Shown here piece by piece: positions 53,568 to 64,000 of a DNA stretch of 64,000 bases. The DNA comes from Neckera pumila. Lineage: Eukaryota > Streptophyta > Bryopsida > Hypnales > Neckeraceae. The first letter of the stretch is position 1. Each line of letters starts with the position of its first letter. The translations under genes were made by a program, and so were the position numbers. The notes beneath the pieces are model-generated. The model worked only from the letters and a program-made list of their open reading frames with translations, was not told where the DNA came from and ran no database searches. Location of the stretch: assembly GCA_963969595.1 (NCBI GenBank), contig OZ018413.1, positions 13,009,711 through 13,073,710 of the forward strand, in the 5' to 3' direction.

Positions 53568-54477
53568 TTAACCCTTAAAGGACCGTTGTCCGTTCGTGGG
53601 ACAAATGCGTTTTTGGGCAGGTACCTACAGGTTGAAATTTAGTCTTGTTTTTTGAAAATTTTTTGAAGATAGAAAAATTGATAAGCTTTGTGGAAATATA
53701 ATTTTTTTCACAACCCATGCTTGTGAAAAAAAGTTATGACCAAATAAGCTCAAAATAAGGGACAGCGGACAACCCAGGTAGCAAAAAAATGGACCAAAAT
53801 TTGAGTTTTTTTTTTAATATTTTTTTCCTCATAGACTATATTTTTGTCTATTTGGAAAGTTTTTATTCATTTCATTTGGATTTCTTATAAGAAGGTTATG
53901 GACATTTTTGTTTTTCGGGCGATTAGAGCATCTTCTTGAAAAAAGTAACTTCTAGGATGCATTCATGAATGCAATTTTTCAAACTTTTCAATTTTTTTTT
54001 GGCATGGTTTACATTACTTGCTAGAACAATCTCACCACTGGAATTAGTGAATCTTAATTCCATCTAAAATATATGAATATTTTAGATTTTCCTTCGATCT
54101 TGTATCTACTTCTACTTAACAATTTTTTAAAGAATGATAGTTAAGATTTTGTAAATTTATTTTTTTCCTAAACAATTCTCCACTGCAAAGGTTTAAAGCT
54201 CAAAGCGTTGTAGTGCAGAAATTTTAAGCTAAAAATGTTCAAAGTCAAAAAATCTAATCCCGCAATGTGCTGAAAAATCACTTCAAACACAGATATCTTG
54301 CAATCTGTGTGGTCAAAAATTCTGAAATGTTTTCTACACATTCTCATACTAGTTAGGTGTGAAATCCTATGGTTAGATGTGGGAAAAATAAATTCAATTT
54401 TTTTTGCTTTTTGCTATAGAAATGGCAGTTTTCAATGTTTTTTGGTAGAAAAAGGGCCTCGATCCTTTAGGGATTAA
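53568..54477 (+). mobile_element. 910 bp TTAA-flanked element, both ends present
   Basis: Starts TTAACCCTTAAAGGACCG and ends GATCCTTTAGGGATTAA: inverted termini of about 14 bp inside TTAA. The first 80 bp match 30372 onward; the last 200 bp match 34890-35122. No transposase frame. Best full-length reference for this subgroup in the window. Confidence 0.8.
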
Positions 54478-56999
54478 CGCGTGTACTCTTAATTGTTAAT
54501 GGTTTGGAGTATCCTACACCATTTAGTTGGGAGGAAGGCAATGCAAGCTTCTGCTGCTGAATGTTATGTAAAGGTTGGTAAAAGGTTGCAAAAGCCAGCA
54601 AACAATAACTCAAAGGAATATAAAAGGAAACATACCAAAAGTTGAAATTTGCATTTTCCAGAGAATCTAACTGTTTATAAGTTTTTGGAAGGTTTGTGGA
54701 AAAGAAAAGGACCCCTAATTTACCTCACTTGGACATTGCAAGCTCCCAATTCACCAGTCAACGCGTCAGAAAGATTTAATTTCTTTCGGAATCTTATGCA
54801 ACCATCAATTTTGGTACTTGTTGGTGTTGGCAAGCCTTAAAACTTGACAAGGCAATTTATTAGCATAAATCAACCTATTGTGATTTTTCATGGGATTTTA
54901 CCGCAACTTGGATAATTTCTAAGAATTTACCAAAACGCTAAAAGGAGGTTGACTTCCTATAGAATCATCTTCTGTATTTTGGAAAAATTCAAATTTTTAG
55001 GAGAACTTCTAGGAAGTTTTCAAAGTCAAAATGCAGGCTCATAGTCTTAATTTTTACTATTCATAAAGAGGCTAAAATTAATTATTCCCTTTAAATTCCC
55101 ACCTAGAGAGAAAATCATTTGAATACAAGGAAACCTGAACAAACCAATTTTGCCGTTGAGCACTTGGCATGCTTTTATACTAGTAATACTTTGGTTCACT
55201 CCTCAATCACCCTTTTGCCATATCATTTGAATTATTACTCATATTGACTTAAAAGTTTCTGTAGGACAATAGTAACATTCTTCAACTCTTGCAAATTGGA
55301 TGGTGAGTACTATGCGGACATTTAGACTGAAAAGAAACCGTCACTATACTCTCATTTAGCAAATTGTTCACATGCACTTTGCAAGACCGGTTTAGCATCA
55401 ATCAAGAATCTAGGCTTGGCTAATTCTCCGACCTTCATCTCTCTCGAAGACTACTGACTAACCTTTTAGACTCTTAAATCAAACTCTAGAAACAAGAAAC
55501 GCAGTGTTTTAAGCACTCTGGATTTCTAGAAGGACCACTCACTATATTGGTAGGGACTTATACCAAATATAGCTCAAATACTCTATTTGTGACCTTTCTC
55601 TCATAAATTCATCTAAACCTAAGTAAAAACTAAAAAAAAATCTTAGAGACCAAAGGGCCAATTCAAGGGCTCACAAGCATAAGAGTTATATGAATGCCTT
55701 TGCCTGTTGTCCACCATCCATAACGTCAAGTAAGATAAACCAGCCAATTGTGGTCGAATGACTCACAGTGGACACCTAATGACCCCATGCCAGTTTCTTT
55801 GGCCACAATCAATGTCTAATCTGACACCAATGGAGTGATTAGTAACCTCATTAGGACACATGCTTGTTCAGTGTAAATCATTGTAGGAAGTGACTTTTCA
55901 TGGCCTTCTACATTAAAAATTATTGTGACCACTTTAGGTGATTAAGAAGAGCATATTGAATATACTTTTTGTTGGTTATGGGGTTAGTAGTCTACTGGCT
56001 CTTTTGGCTAGATCACTTCAAAAATCCGTAACAAATTCACACTTTGTTTGAAAAACATAATTTCAATTGCTCTCACTATTTCTCACACTTATCTTCATGT
56101 GGGAAATTTTTTGAAAACTTCATGAGGGTAGACTCCAAAGTTTGACCACAATGGGTTGGTTTACCTTGTATCAGTGGGTCCAATTTCTTGGAAATCACCT
56201 ACCAGACTCCATTTTTGCAATATTGTAGTCAAGTAATACAATAAAAACAGGCACACACTTCATATCCAGCTAAAAAAAAATAGATTTCCATTCTCTTCGA
56301 TCAAGCTCGTCAGTCAGTCACATGAATCGAAGTTTGGCAATTTCTCACGATTGAAGTTTATACACCCTAAGCCAAGCAAAATGCACCAATTTACACTCCA
56401 GGCCACTTGCAATTTCTAATATTCAAGTAGAGGTGTCGTCAAAAAGCAACTTTCCTTATATAGTTCTCAATATCTCCACCCAAAATTTTTTTGCTATAAT
56501 TTTGGCATCTAGTAGTTGAGTGAATAGGAAAAGGAATATAACTGAGTTGTTATTATTGAAATAGCATTTGCTTTTGAAGAAAATATATGATTATAATAAA
56601 TAAAAAGTTATTTTGCCGACTTCTAGCTTGGACTTTGATCTTGCTTCTTAGGGGTGAAAATCATTGTGGGAAGTTGAATTTTGGAAAGAAGAAAATAGTG
56701 AGGCAAGAAAAGCCACCAAATGTAGAAAAAATTGCCTAATTATAAAAATCCATTGTATTTTGGAGGAATATTTGACGACACCTATAATTGCAAGCTATCC
56801 AATAATTGCAAGTAGTGCATGCACTTATTGCAGTATCTTCAAAGTCCAAGTTTGCAAACAAAAAACATCTTTACTTCACTGTATTGATAGTGCATCAATT
56901 GGCAAAGGGCCAGCCAAGGAGCCCAAGACTCTGTCAACTTTCACGATTAGCCTACTTGCTACCAACAAGTTTACTTTAAAAATAGATATACTTGAGTTG
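54478..56999. other. Intergenic, no gene recognised
   Basis: Short frames at 54649-54840 and 56664-57098 have no known domain. No repeat partner found inside the window for most of this stretch. Confidence 0.35.
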
Positions 57000-57570
57000 C
57001 ATGGTTTTGGCGTCTTGGTGGTGTGTGGGGCTCTGTTGCTGGCTGAAGGGGCTTCCGGCCCCTCTTCACACCTTGCTTGTTTCCTCTTCTTTCCCTAGTC
57101 GTCTATTGTCCCTTCTGTCTCTTTGTTTGTCTTTCTTTGTTCTTGCCAAGTTGCATTTGTGTCAAAAAAAAAGAAAAAGAAATAGATATACTTGCCGTAA
57201 GCCTTCACAACATTGGTGCAATTCCGAAGGAACAAAGTTTGACAGGATCAAACCTATTTATGAGATGAATTTTTTGCCCCCCCCCCCCCTTCCTCCCCCC
57301 CGGTTTCCTCCTCTTTCCATGGTTGTATGTTGTCCCTTGTGTCTCTTTGTTTGTCTTTCTTTGATCCTGCCAAGCCACTTATGGCTGGCAGTCTTGTATT
57401 CTTTGATTTCTTTCCCATGCAATGAAACTCTGTTTCATTTGTGTCAAAAAAAAAAAAAAAAAATAGATATACTTGCCATAAGCCTTCACAGCACCGGTGC
57501 AATTCCAAAGGAACAAAATCTAACAGGATCAAACCTATTAAAGAGTTGAAATTTTTGCGTCCAATCCCCC
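57000..57570 (+). repeat. About 285 bp tandem duplication at the right-arm border
   Basis: AAATAGATATACTTGCC, AAGCCTTCACA, TGCAATTCC.AAGGAACAAA and AGGATCAAACCTATT occur at 57180-57260 and again at 57463-57540. TCTCTTTGTTTGTCTTTCTTTG and TTTGTGTCAAAAAAAAA also recur. C-rich runs at 57277-57302 and 57567-57583. The second copy pairs with 14560-14665 of the left arm. Confidence 0.8.
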
Positions 57571-57639
57571 CCCCTCCCCCCCATTCACACCTTGCTTGCC
57601 ACTCTTGGTACTCATCTTCCTCGTATGCTTGTAGTTTGT

Positions 57640-57733
57640 AGAAGCCGGATTTTTTAATTTTTTCTGATTTTTTTAAATTAGAAAATTACTTCTACTTTTA
57701 TTTTGACTAGTGCAGCAACACAAGGCACACTAG
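57640..57733 (+). mobile_element. Repeat E, copy 3 (3' part only)
   Basis: AAATTAGAAAATTACTTCTAC, TTTATTTTGACTAGTGC and a CACACTAG end followed by T match the last 90 bp of copy 1 (21761-22115). The head is missing. A small GTGC...GCAC stem precedes the CTAG. Confidence 0.4.
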
Positions 57734-57782
57734 TATGAATGAAAAATATTTCCAATTTGACCAGAAAATGGTCAAGTAGACT

Positions 57783-58376
57783 TTAACCTTGTAAGGACGG
57801 GCTGGTCTCCGTGGAAATCATCTTTTTTGACAATGTGCATCATTTACTTTAAGAAAATAAAAAAGTATTCATTTGAGATGAAACTACTATGCAAGGCCTC
57901 CCCTTTTTGCACAAAATTCTAAAGATGAACAATATTCTTTGTCATTCATCGGACACTAAGTGTCTGCGGTAATGTTAGAGCAACTCCACAACTAACACGC
58001 GGAACACGGGGCGCCAAACAAAGATTAGTTGTGGTTTGGTTTGCCACCATTTTGATTGAAGAGTCACGTCCTCATGGAATGACTTGCCAAGTGGTCAAAA
58101 AGTGCACCATACCTCTTATTTTTATTCTTTTAAAAAAAATCTCTTCAACTTTTGAAGAGAGCTTTCAGAAGGTGGGATTCAAAATATTATTAAATAGCTT
58201 GGCAAGCCGCATTCAAGACTCTCCATTTGCTTGTGCCCTCTTCATTTTCTAAAGTGGCCGGGCATATTTTTGCATTTGGTGTGCGTGTTGTGGGGCAATT
58301 TCTAAGCCACAACTTGTCTAGTGCCTGTATTGAGTGCCTTTGGCGCTTTGCTGTGGGATTGCTCTTACATTGTTAA
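57783..58376. mobile_element. TTAA-bounded MITE family C, right-arm copy, interrupted
   Basis: Starts TTAACCTTGTAAGGACGG; contains GGACACTAAGTGTCTGCGG (no TA-MITE here) and is split by the TTA-flanked MITE at 57978-58364. The end near 58376 is blurred by the next element. Confidence 0.65.
57978..58364. mobile_element. 387 bp TTA-flanked MITE (PIF/Harbinger, Tourist-like)
   Basis: Starts GAGCAACTCCACAAC and ends, inverted, GAGCAATCCCACAGC. TTA occurs directly outside both ends (57975-57977, 58365-58367). The left arm at about 12667-12680 has the site unoccupied. TTA duplication and GAGCA-type ends fit Tourist MITEs. Interior rich in GGCGCC/CGCGG; a 73-residue frame has no transposase motif. 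Confidence 0.8.
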
Positions 58377-58385
58377 AGGTTTAAT

Positions 58386-59702
58386 TCCGCATGCATTTTT
58401 TGGCTATATAGAATTTTTGGTACGTGTGACTAGAGATTTCCATATTTTTGGCCCAAATTTTAATAAAACGTAGAGACAAGGAATATCTTTCATATGCACT
58501 AAATTTCATGACATTTGGAAATATGAATCAAAAATTATATCCTAATATGTTATTTTTTTTTGTAAATGGGCAATCTGGGCAGATAAAAAAAAACACTTTT
58601 TTCAAAAACAAAAATTTGAAATTGGTTTTCTAGAATTATATACACGTGGAAAGCTTTGAATAATTCTATTTTGATCAATGAGTCAAAATTTATGAGGAGT
58701 TTTAATTTGCAGGCAGTTATAGATTTTCTACTCTAAAATAAATTTCAAAGTCCTTACTCAATTTTCAATATTTAAAAAATAAAACTATAGGATGTATATT
58801 GTTTATAACAATACTCCAACCATTGGAATTGGCATTTTTCAATTCCATAATTAAATTCTCAACAATTTAGTATTTTAAATCACTCTCTACTACTGTCTAC
58901 TTTTTATTTTTTTCCTATATGTTGTACAATAGGAAATACAACTCAAAGAAGCACCACCACTATGGACATTTTTTCATAGAAAAGTGAGCTTGTAAAGTGC
59001 AGCTGCACTATTTTTTGTAGGGCCAAAAAAATGATTTCAGTGAATTTGAATGCTTAAGGTAGGATGCTCTAAAAGCAACCATTTAAAGGCTGGTCCGCCT
59101 TTTTTGTAGGTTTGCATGAATAGAAATATTTTTCACTCATTTTTTACAAAAAGAAAAATGGATGCCAAACATAACACAAGTGGTTTCATTTTGAAGCATT
59201 TTTGAGTTCGTTATGAATTTCCTAAGATTTTGTCATAGGTACCTATTTGTGACCCTAGGTCTTCCAAAATGCATCCACTTACAATTTCTAAAGTGATTTG
59301 AGGAAATCAAGGCCAATAATTGGCTCTTGCAATAAAGAACACTTTTTCAATCAATGACTAATGTATTCCATTTAAAAGACAACCTCATATCCATTCTGTA
59401 CCATACTATAGGGTCAATTTGAAGAAGCTGATCACTTTTAGACCATCCTAAGGTAGGAGGTTGTAAAACAGAGCGGGCATTGAAATGGAACATGATTTAG
59501 AGGTACATTTTGCTTTCTCCAATGTACCACCTATGAAAATTTCTGAAATTATTACCACATGTTTTTAAGTCAGCATAGTACAAGATCCTACGGTTTCATG
59601 TATCAAAAAAATATATTTTTTCAAATCTTTGGTACTTGTTCTATAAATGGCAATTTTTGAGCGTTTTCGGTGAAAATATACTTATGGAACTTTAGGGGTG
59701 AA
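58386..59702 (-). mobile_element. TTAA-type element, right-arm copy with internal insertion
   Basis: Inverse orientation to 11086-12014 and collinear with it (CATAATTAAATTCTC, GTTGTACAATAGG, GTGCAGCTGCAC), ending at CTTTAGGGGTGAAGG. About 59056-59530 is an extra segment not in the left copy, starting AAGGTAGGATG. It is at a different site from the left-arm copy, so the two arms gained this family independently. Confidence 0.6.
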
Positions 59703-59706
59703 GGAG

Positions 59707-60769
59707 TTAAATTCAAAGTTTGCACTTTGCCAGTTCACACAAACAAAGCGTCTTTGAGCTACTAATATACAGTTCACTTATTCAGTTTGCTCCAAATTGG
59801 GGGCCTCCAGCCAGGGAGTCCTCAACCTTTACACCACATTATATTTTCCCTGTATAGCCAGCCAGCTGATATTGTCAGAGCCCAGTTCAAAACCCCACTT
59901 ACTAGTCACTTACTACCTGTGATGGCAAAGGTACTGCCTCCCCCTATCATGTAGTAAGTTATTAATAGCACAACCGTAGACTCAACTTGTACGTCCCAGT
60001 ACACCGAAGTAACCCCCACCACGGCAAGCCCTCAAAGGACAGCTACCTGAGTACGTACCTACCAAGCACTCCCCCCTTCCCAAGGCACCAACCACGCGGT
60101 AGGAAATTCGTAACTCACTGCTGACCGTCGCCTAAGCTTCCTGTCAGTACAGCACACTTGAAACAGCCAGGCAGCCAGGGCTCCTCCATCACCACCGTCC
60201 CCACATATGAAATCAAGCCTTCGATTCTCTTTAATCTCACATGGTCATCCTCAATCTGTCGCTCCTTTCAGACACGAATCGAGCCTCGAAATCCAGTCTG
60301 AAAATTGGAATCTATATCTTCGTAGAGAGATTTTGTTGACTCTGGTGAGAGGATGGATTGAAGAGATCGAGAGCTCCCTATTGTAGAGGTTTCATCAGCT
60401 TCTGGGTCTCTCTCTCTCTGTGCGAGTTCTAAGTACCGTTCACGTGTAAGTTGTTTGATTGGGATACGTCTCTCATTAAAATAATGGTTTGATCTTCTTT
60501 TGCTACTGGTGGGTTGTGAATCTACTTTTGCAAAAGTGTGGGGAATCGATAGATCTGGGTCTTTTTTTATTTTCTTGGAAAGGGGGTGGGAACCCAGTTT
60601 TCGTTGCATTGTTGCTGGTACTCAGGCACGGTACTCATGTACAGTGGTTAGCTGCTGCAGCTGAAGGGATTGTTGGCGGCAGAGTTTTTGGGGAGGAATT
60701 TTGCTAGGAAGAGATTAAAGGGTAATAAGTCTGGAGTAGAACGAGTTGGGTTTAGGATTCAACGTAAGG
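59707..60769 (+). other. Leader and promoter region of the intact PLD
   Basis: Matches 10289-11068 and 12180-12300 inversely. CT/GA-rich (TCTCTCTCTCTCTGTGCGAG near 60405). No coding region; a TSS could not be placed. Confidence 0.45.
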
Positions 60770-63700
60770 ATGTCTGTGGAGGCGCCTTCGGAGGAAGGGG
60801 GAGGAGGTCTAGATGAGAAACTGGCGCACGGCCATGACCATGGCCATGGCCATCTGCATGAGCATACGCATCAGAAGAAGACGCCGGTGGGGGGGATGCG
60901 TGGAATTGGTGTGCTTGGAGAAATGACCAAGGCTAAAGTTGGAGGTAACGAAGCCTCGCAATGTTTACTACATTCTTGATGATAAAATTTAAGAAATAAT
61001 TTGGAGAGGATTTTTGTTTTTGCAAGTCGTGAAGCCTTGTTGATGCTAAGGTTTCTAGTTTACAGATTTAGTGCGCAGTAGTGCAATTCCGGCGAAACGT
61101 GTTGAAAACAAGATCATCAAGAAATGAGCATTGGTCAACCTACTGGTTTGTTAAAATGTCCCTATGTTGTTTCGCAAGAGGGATTGCAGTAATGCTATGG
61201 TTACGTTTTAGCTTGAAATTTGTAAGGTTTTTAGTCAAGCTTGTGTTCTTGTCTGTTGGCTGTGAACCAAAGAGAAGGAGGCCGAAATGTCTCCTCAACA
61301 CAAGCTACATCTACAGTGTAGTGAAAGTTTGAGTAGGTTCCGACACAGGATGTTGTTACTCTTCAAAGACTGAGCCCTAGTCCGTAAAATGAAATATCGT
61401 GAAAGAAGATACATCTACGTGATAGCTGTGGCACTAGTTCCTGGTGTAGCTTATTTTATTTTTGAGTACTCATCGTTTCGGAAAGCATGAATCAGGTCAA
61501 GAGTGCACGTTTCATACACAACATTTTTAAACAGCTTAGCTTTTTGCTACTCTGAAGGATACTTTGATTCCTTTCTACGATTCTAGATTTTTGGGGAGCT
61601 CATTTGCATTCAAGACAATGAAATTGATTACCCGAAGTCAAGAACATTCCAGGGATCAAGACATACATTCTTTGATTCATAATGCTACATCAATTCTGTA
61701 ATATTATGAGAAAGTTTTGCATCGTTGTGCTTGCTCCTGTCTTCCAGGACATGGAGGATCAGGAAGAAAAGGGGACAAAGGCGAACAGGTCGACGTGCCA
61801 GTGGATGCAGATACAATGCAGGAGCTCGTCAAAGAAAAGAAGCTCTTACACGGAACATTAGAAGTCCACATCTGGAAAGCCCGGAACCTACCCAACATGG
61901 ACATAGTCTCTGAGAAGTTTCGGCAGCTCTTCTCATGCGTAACAGTTTGCAAGACGGCCTTCGTGCCAAAAAAAGAAACCAAGGAAGGCCACCACCATCG
62001 CCCGAAAGTCATCACAAGCGACCCTTACGCTGCAGTGAACCTCGCTGGAGCCCGCGTTGCCAGGACCAGGGTGATGCCCAACGACACCAACCCGGTGTGG
62101 GACGAGCACTTTTCTATTCCCGTTGCACACTACGTCGATGATGTGCAGATTACTGTCAAGGATAACGACATGATGGGAGCCCAATTAATTGGAGATGTGA
62201 TTGTTCCCGTGGATAAGATAATAGATGGCGAGACTGTGGAAGGGTGGCGTGATGTCATGTCCAATGGAAAAGTTGTGCGTGAAGGTGCTGCTATTTTTTT
62301 GAAGCTCAAGTTTACTCCTGTGGACAGGAACAAGGTTTATGTTGGTGGTTGTGGAGACCATGGCGTGCCGAATACGTATTTTTCTAATAAGAAAGGATGT
62401 CGGGTGACGATGTATCAAGATGCGCATGTTATGGATGGCTCCCTGCCTGAGATTACCCTGGAAAATGGCGTGAAGTTTCACCATCGGCAAGCTTGGGAGG
62501 AGATCTGTCAGGCTATTTTGGATGCTCATCATTTGATCTATATTGCAGGGTGGTCTATTAACACCAAGGTAATCCTTCGTTTAATTAACGGAGCACGATT
62601 ACTAATATTATACTGTTTTATTTTCAATCGTTCTCAATGGAGGATTTCTATGCTCTTGGATACCTTGTGAGTAAATTGTGAATTTTGGAAGTTCTAACTA
62701 CGAGATTTTAAAATAAGTTTGATGCTGTTGTGTTCTACATTTTGAAATGAATGTCTACTTTTTTGTTTAGATGTTGATGGATAAGACATTCTGGGTATGT
62801 CTTCCAGGTGAAGTTGTTGCGTGATACTTCCCGGACGATACCGGAAGGGGGCGATTTGATCCTTGGGGAGCTTCTGAAGAGGAAGTCTGCTGAGGGTGTG
62901 AGGGTGCTCATGCTGGTCTGGGACGACAAAACGTCGCACAACAGCATGATCAAGACGGTTTGTTTGCTTTTGGACTCCACAACTTTCTAGAGAACCACCC
63001 TTCGCATTGGCATAGAAAGGAACACCTGATACATGAAGTCAATGAGCTGTGTGAGAGGTTGTCAGAGCTTTAATTTGGCTTGATTTTCGCTGATCTGGTA
63101 CGACTTTGCCCTAAATATGTCTTAGTTGTCCCTATTCGCAGAAGGTTCCATGCCACTGTACTAAATAATGCGATGCCAACTTCATGCCTAAATGGTGGGA
63201 AGAACGAACTTCGTTTTTGAACTTTTTCATCGATTTCTAGAAGCTGGCTTTTGCTAGTGTTAATTACATTTGTTTGCGAGTCAGATTAGCATTCCATGCA
63301 TGATGCTCGTGGGTAGAGTTGTTCCTTCAAATCTCTGAGCTGTGGTGAAGTTCTAATCATCTTTCAAAGGCTTGAGCAAAGGTTTTAGTACAGTTAGAGT
63401 TTATGATTGCTGTGGCCATAATGAGACTTCCATATGATCTTTGTGACCTCCTCATGAATCATGATGAAGATTTATTTATGACGATGTGGAGATTCTTGAC
63501 ATAGAATAATTTTTCTGAAACCTATTCTTGGCTTAGTTGATTAATTTCAAGCAGTTGAATTTTTGCATATCATCTCTTATAATGTTTTTTCCCAAAGTTA
63601 CAGTGGATTTCTTTGACCATCGTGACGCTTTGTACTGCAGCACAGAGTTTTGATGATTTCTTTGTCACGTGCTGTTTTGATATGTAGGAAGGAGTGATGG

Positions 63701-64000
63701 GAGTTCATGATGAGGAAACTAAAGCTTATTTTCGCAACACTGCCGTTACCTGTGTGCTAGCTCCACGCTATGCTGATCACAGACTCAGCTGGTTCAGGCA
63801 ACAGGTTCTCAGATGACAATTTCTAGTCTGAATACCAATTTGCTATGTTTAATTAATGCGCGCTGAGCCCTAACATCTATACTAAAAAGTAGGAAACACT
63901 ACTTGATTTTGATTCTAATTGGATTTCAATGTTAGTGTGTGGTGACCAGGATTTGTGACTTGCCATCATGTTTTTTGTTGCAGGTTGTGGGAACCCTGTA
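60770..64000 (+). CDS. C2-type phospholipase D, first five exons, cut by the window end
   Basis: Hydrolyses phospholipids to phosphatidic acid in plant signalling. Exons 60770-60944, 61748-62568, 62808-62957, 63688-63804 and 63984 onward all join in frame (421 residues before exon 5). Residues 1-58 are Gly-rich with a histidine cluster ([15 protein letters not shown], residues 20-34). A C2 domain spans about residues 90-245 ([37 protein letters not shown] with the calcium-binding Asp residues). The PLD core begins with [21 protein letters not shown], then [26 protein letters not shown] and [10 protein letters not shown]. The first HKD motif would start just past the edge; in the left copy it reads HQKITIVD. 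Core wording is closest to the beta/gamma/delta classes; subclass not fixed. The ATG at 60770 is the first in this frame. No lesion seen. Confidence 0.92.

Larger units (their letters stand above)
57475..64000 (+). repeat. Right arm of the large inverted duplication
   Basis: Inverse copy of 7129-14665. It lacks the (AAT)n tract, the CACTGAATAGGGG MITE and the TAGTAGAACCA MITE of the left arm, but carries its own TTAA element (58386-59702) and a TTA-flanked MITE (57978-58364). Runs off the window. Confidence 0.85.

Noticed and set aside
56664..57549. Plus-strand frames of 144 and 185 residues
   Set aside because: Low-complexity C-, T- and A-rich tandem repeat; repeated peptide pieces follow the DNA repeat.

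Overview
This is eukaryotic nuclear DNA from a land plant. Four multi-exon genes with GT-AG introns of plant type are readable: UDP-glucose pyrophosphorylase, a C2-type phospholipase D, guanosine deaminase and the ribosome-biogenesis factor KRI1. There is also a single-exon F-box gene and a small six-exon gene for an isolated PP4R3/SMEK-like domain. Intergenic DNA is very AT-rich and full of small DNA transposons. I cannot fix the species; a bryophyte or other non-seed plant is my best guess, on gene style and compactness only.

Layout. 1-3.1 kb: 5' part of a UGPase gene (minus strand, runs off the left edge). 5.6-10.3 kb: a decayed phospholipase D copy (minus). 7.1-14.7 kb: left arm of a large inverted duplication; its partner is 57.5-64.0 kb, which carries an intact-looking phospholipase D on the plus strand and runs off the right edge. 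The arms are about 43 kb apart. The left arm contains a roughly 1 kb (AAT)n tract and transposon insertions that the right arm lacks, and the reverse also holds, so each arm gives the empty site for the other's insertions.

14.7-25.6 kb: no gene; two fold-back structures, a tRNA-like SINE, a Stowaway-like element, TTAA-bounded MITEs and a (GTTT)n-associated repeat. 25.6-28.0 kb: guanosine deaminase (minus), with a 207 bp TTAA-bounded MITE in an intron. 29-42 kb: no gene; tandem repeats, more TTAA-bounded elements and a 1.3 kb fold-back array built of mirrored tandem units. 42.3-44.7 kb: KRI1 (minus). 45.4-46.4 kb: a GC-rich two-unit higher-order tandem repeat. 46.8-47.7 kb: the orphan EVH1-like gene (plus). 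51.6-52.8 kb: F-box gene (plus). 52.8-57.5 kb: repeats.

The genes do not form a pathway; they are ordinary plant genes in a repeat-rich setting. The most unusual points are: (1) a numerous set of elements starting CCCCTAAAGG and flanked by TTAA, with an in-window filled/empty site pair supporting TTAA target-site duplication, as for piggyBac-type elements; (2) a stand-alone gene for the PP4R3/SMEK N-terminal domain; (3) the inverted phospholipase D duplication with one copy broken by several lesions; (4) the fold-back arrays. All exon coordinates were derived by hand from splice-site, reading-frame and family-homology consistency; no alignment or search was run.
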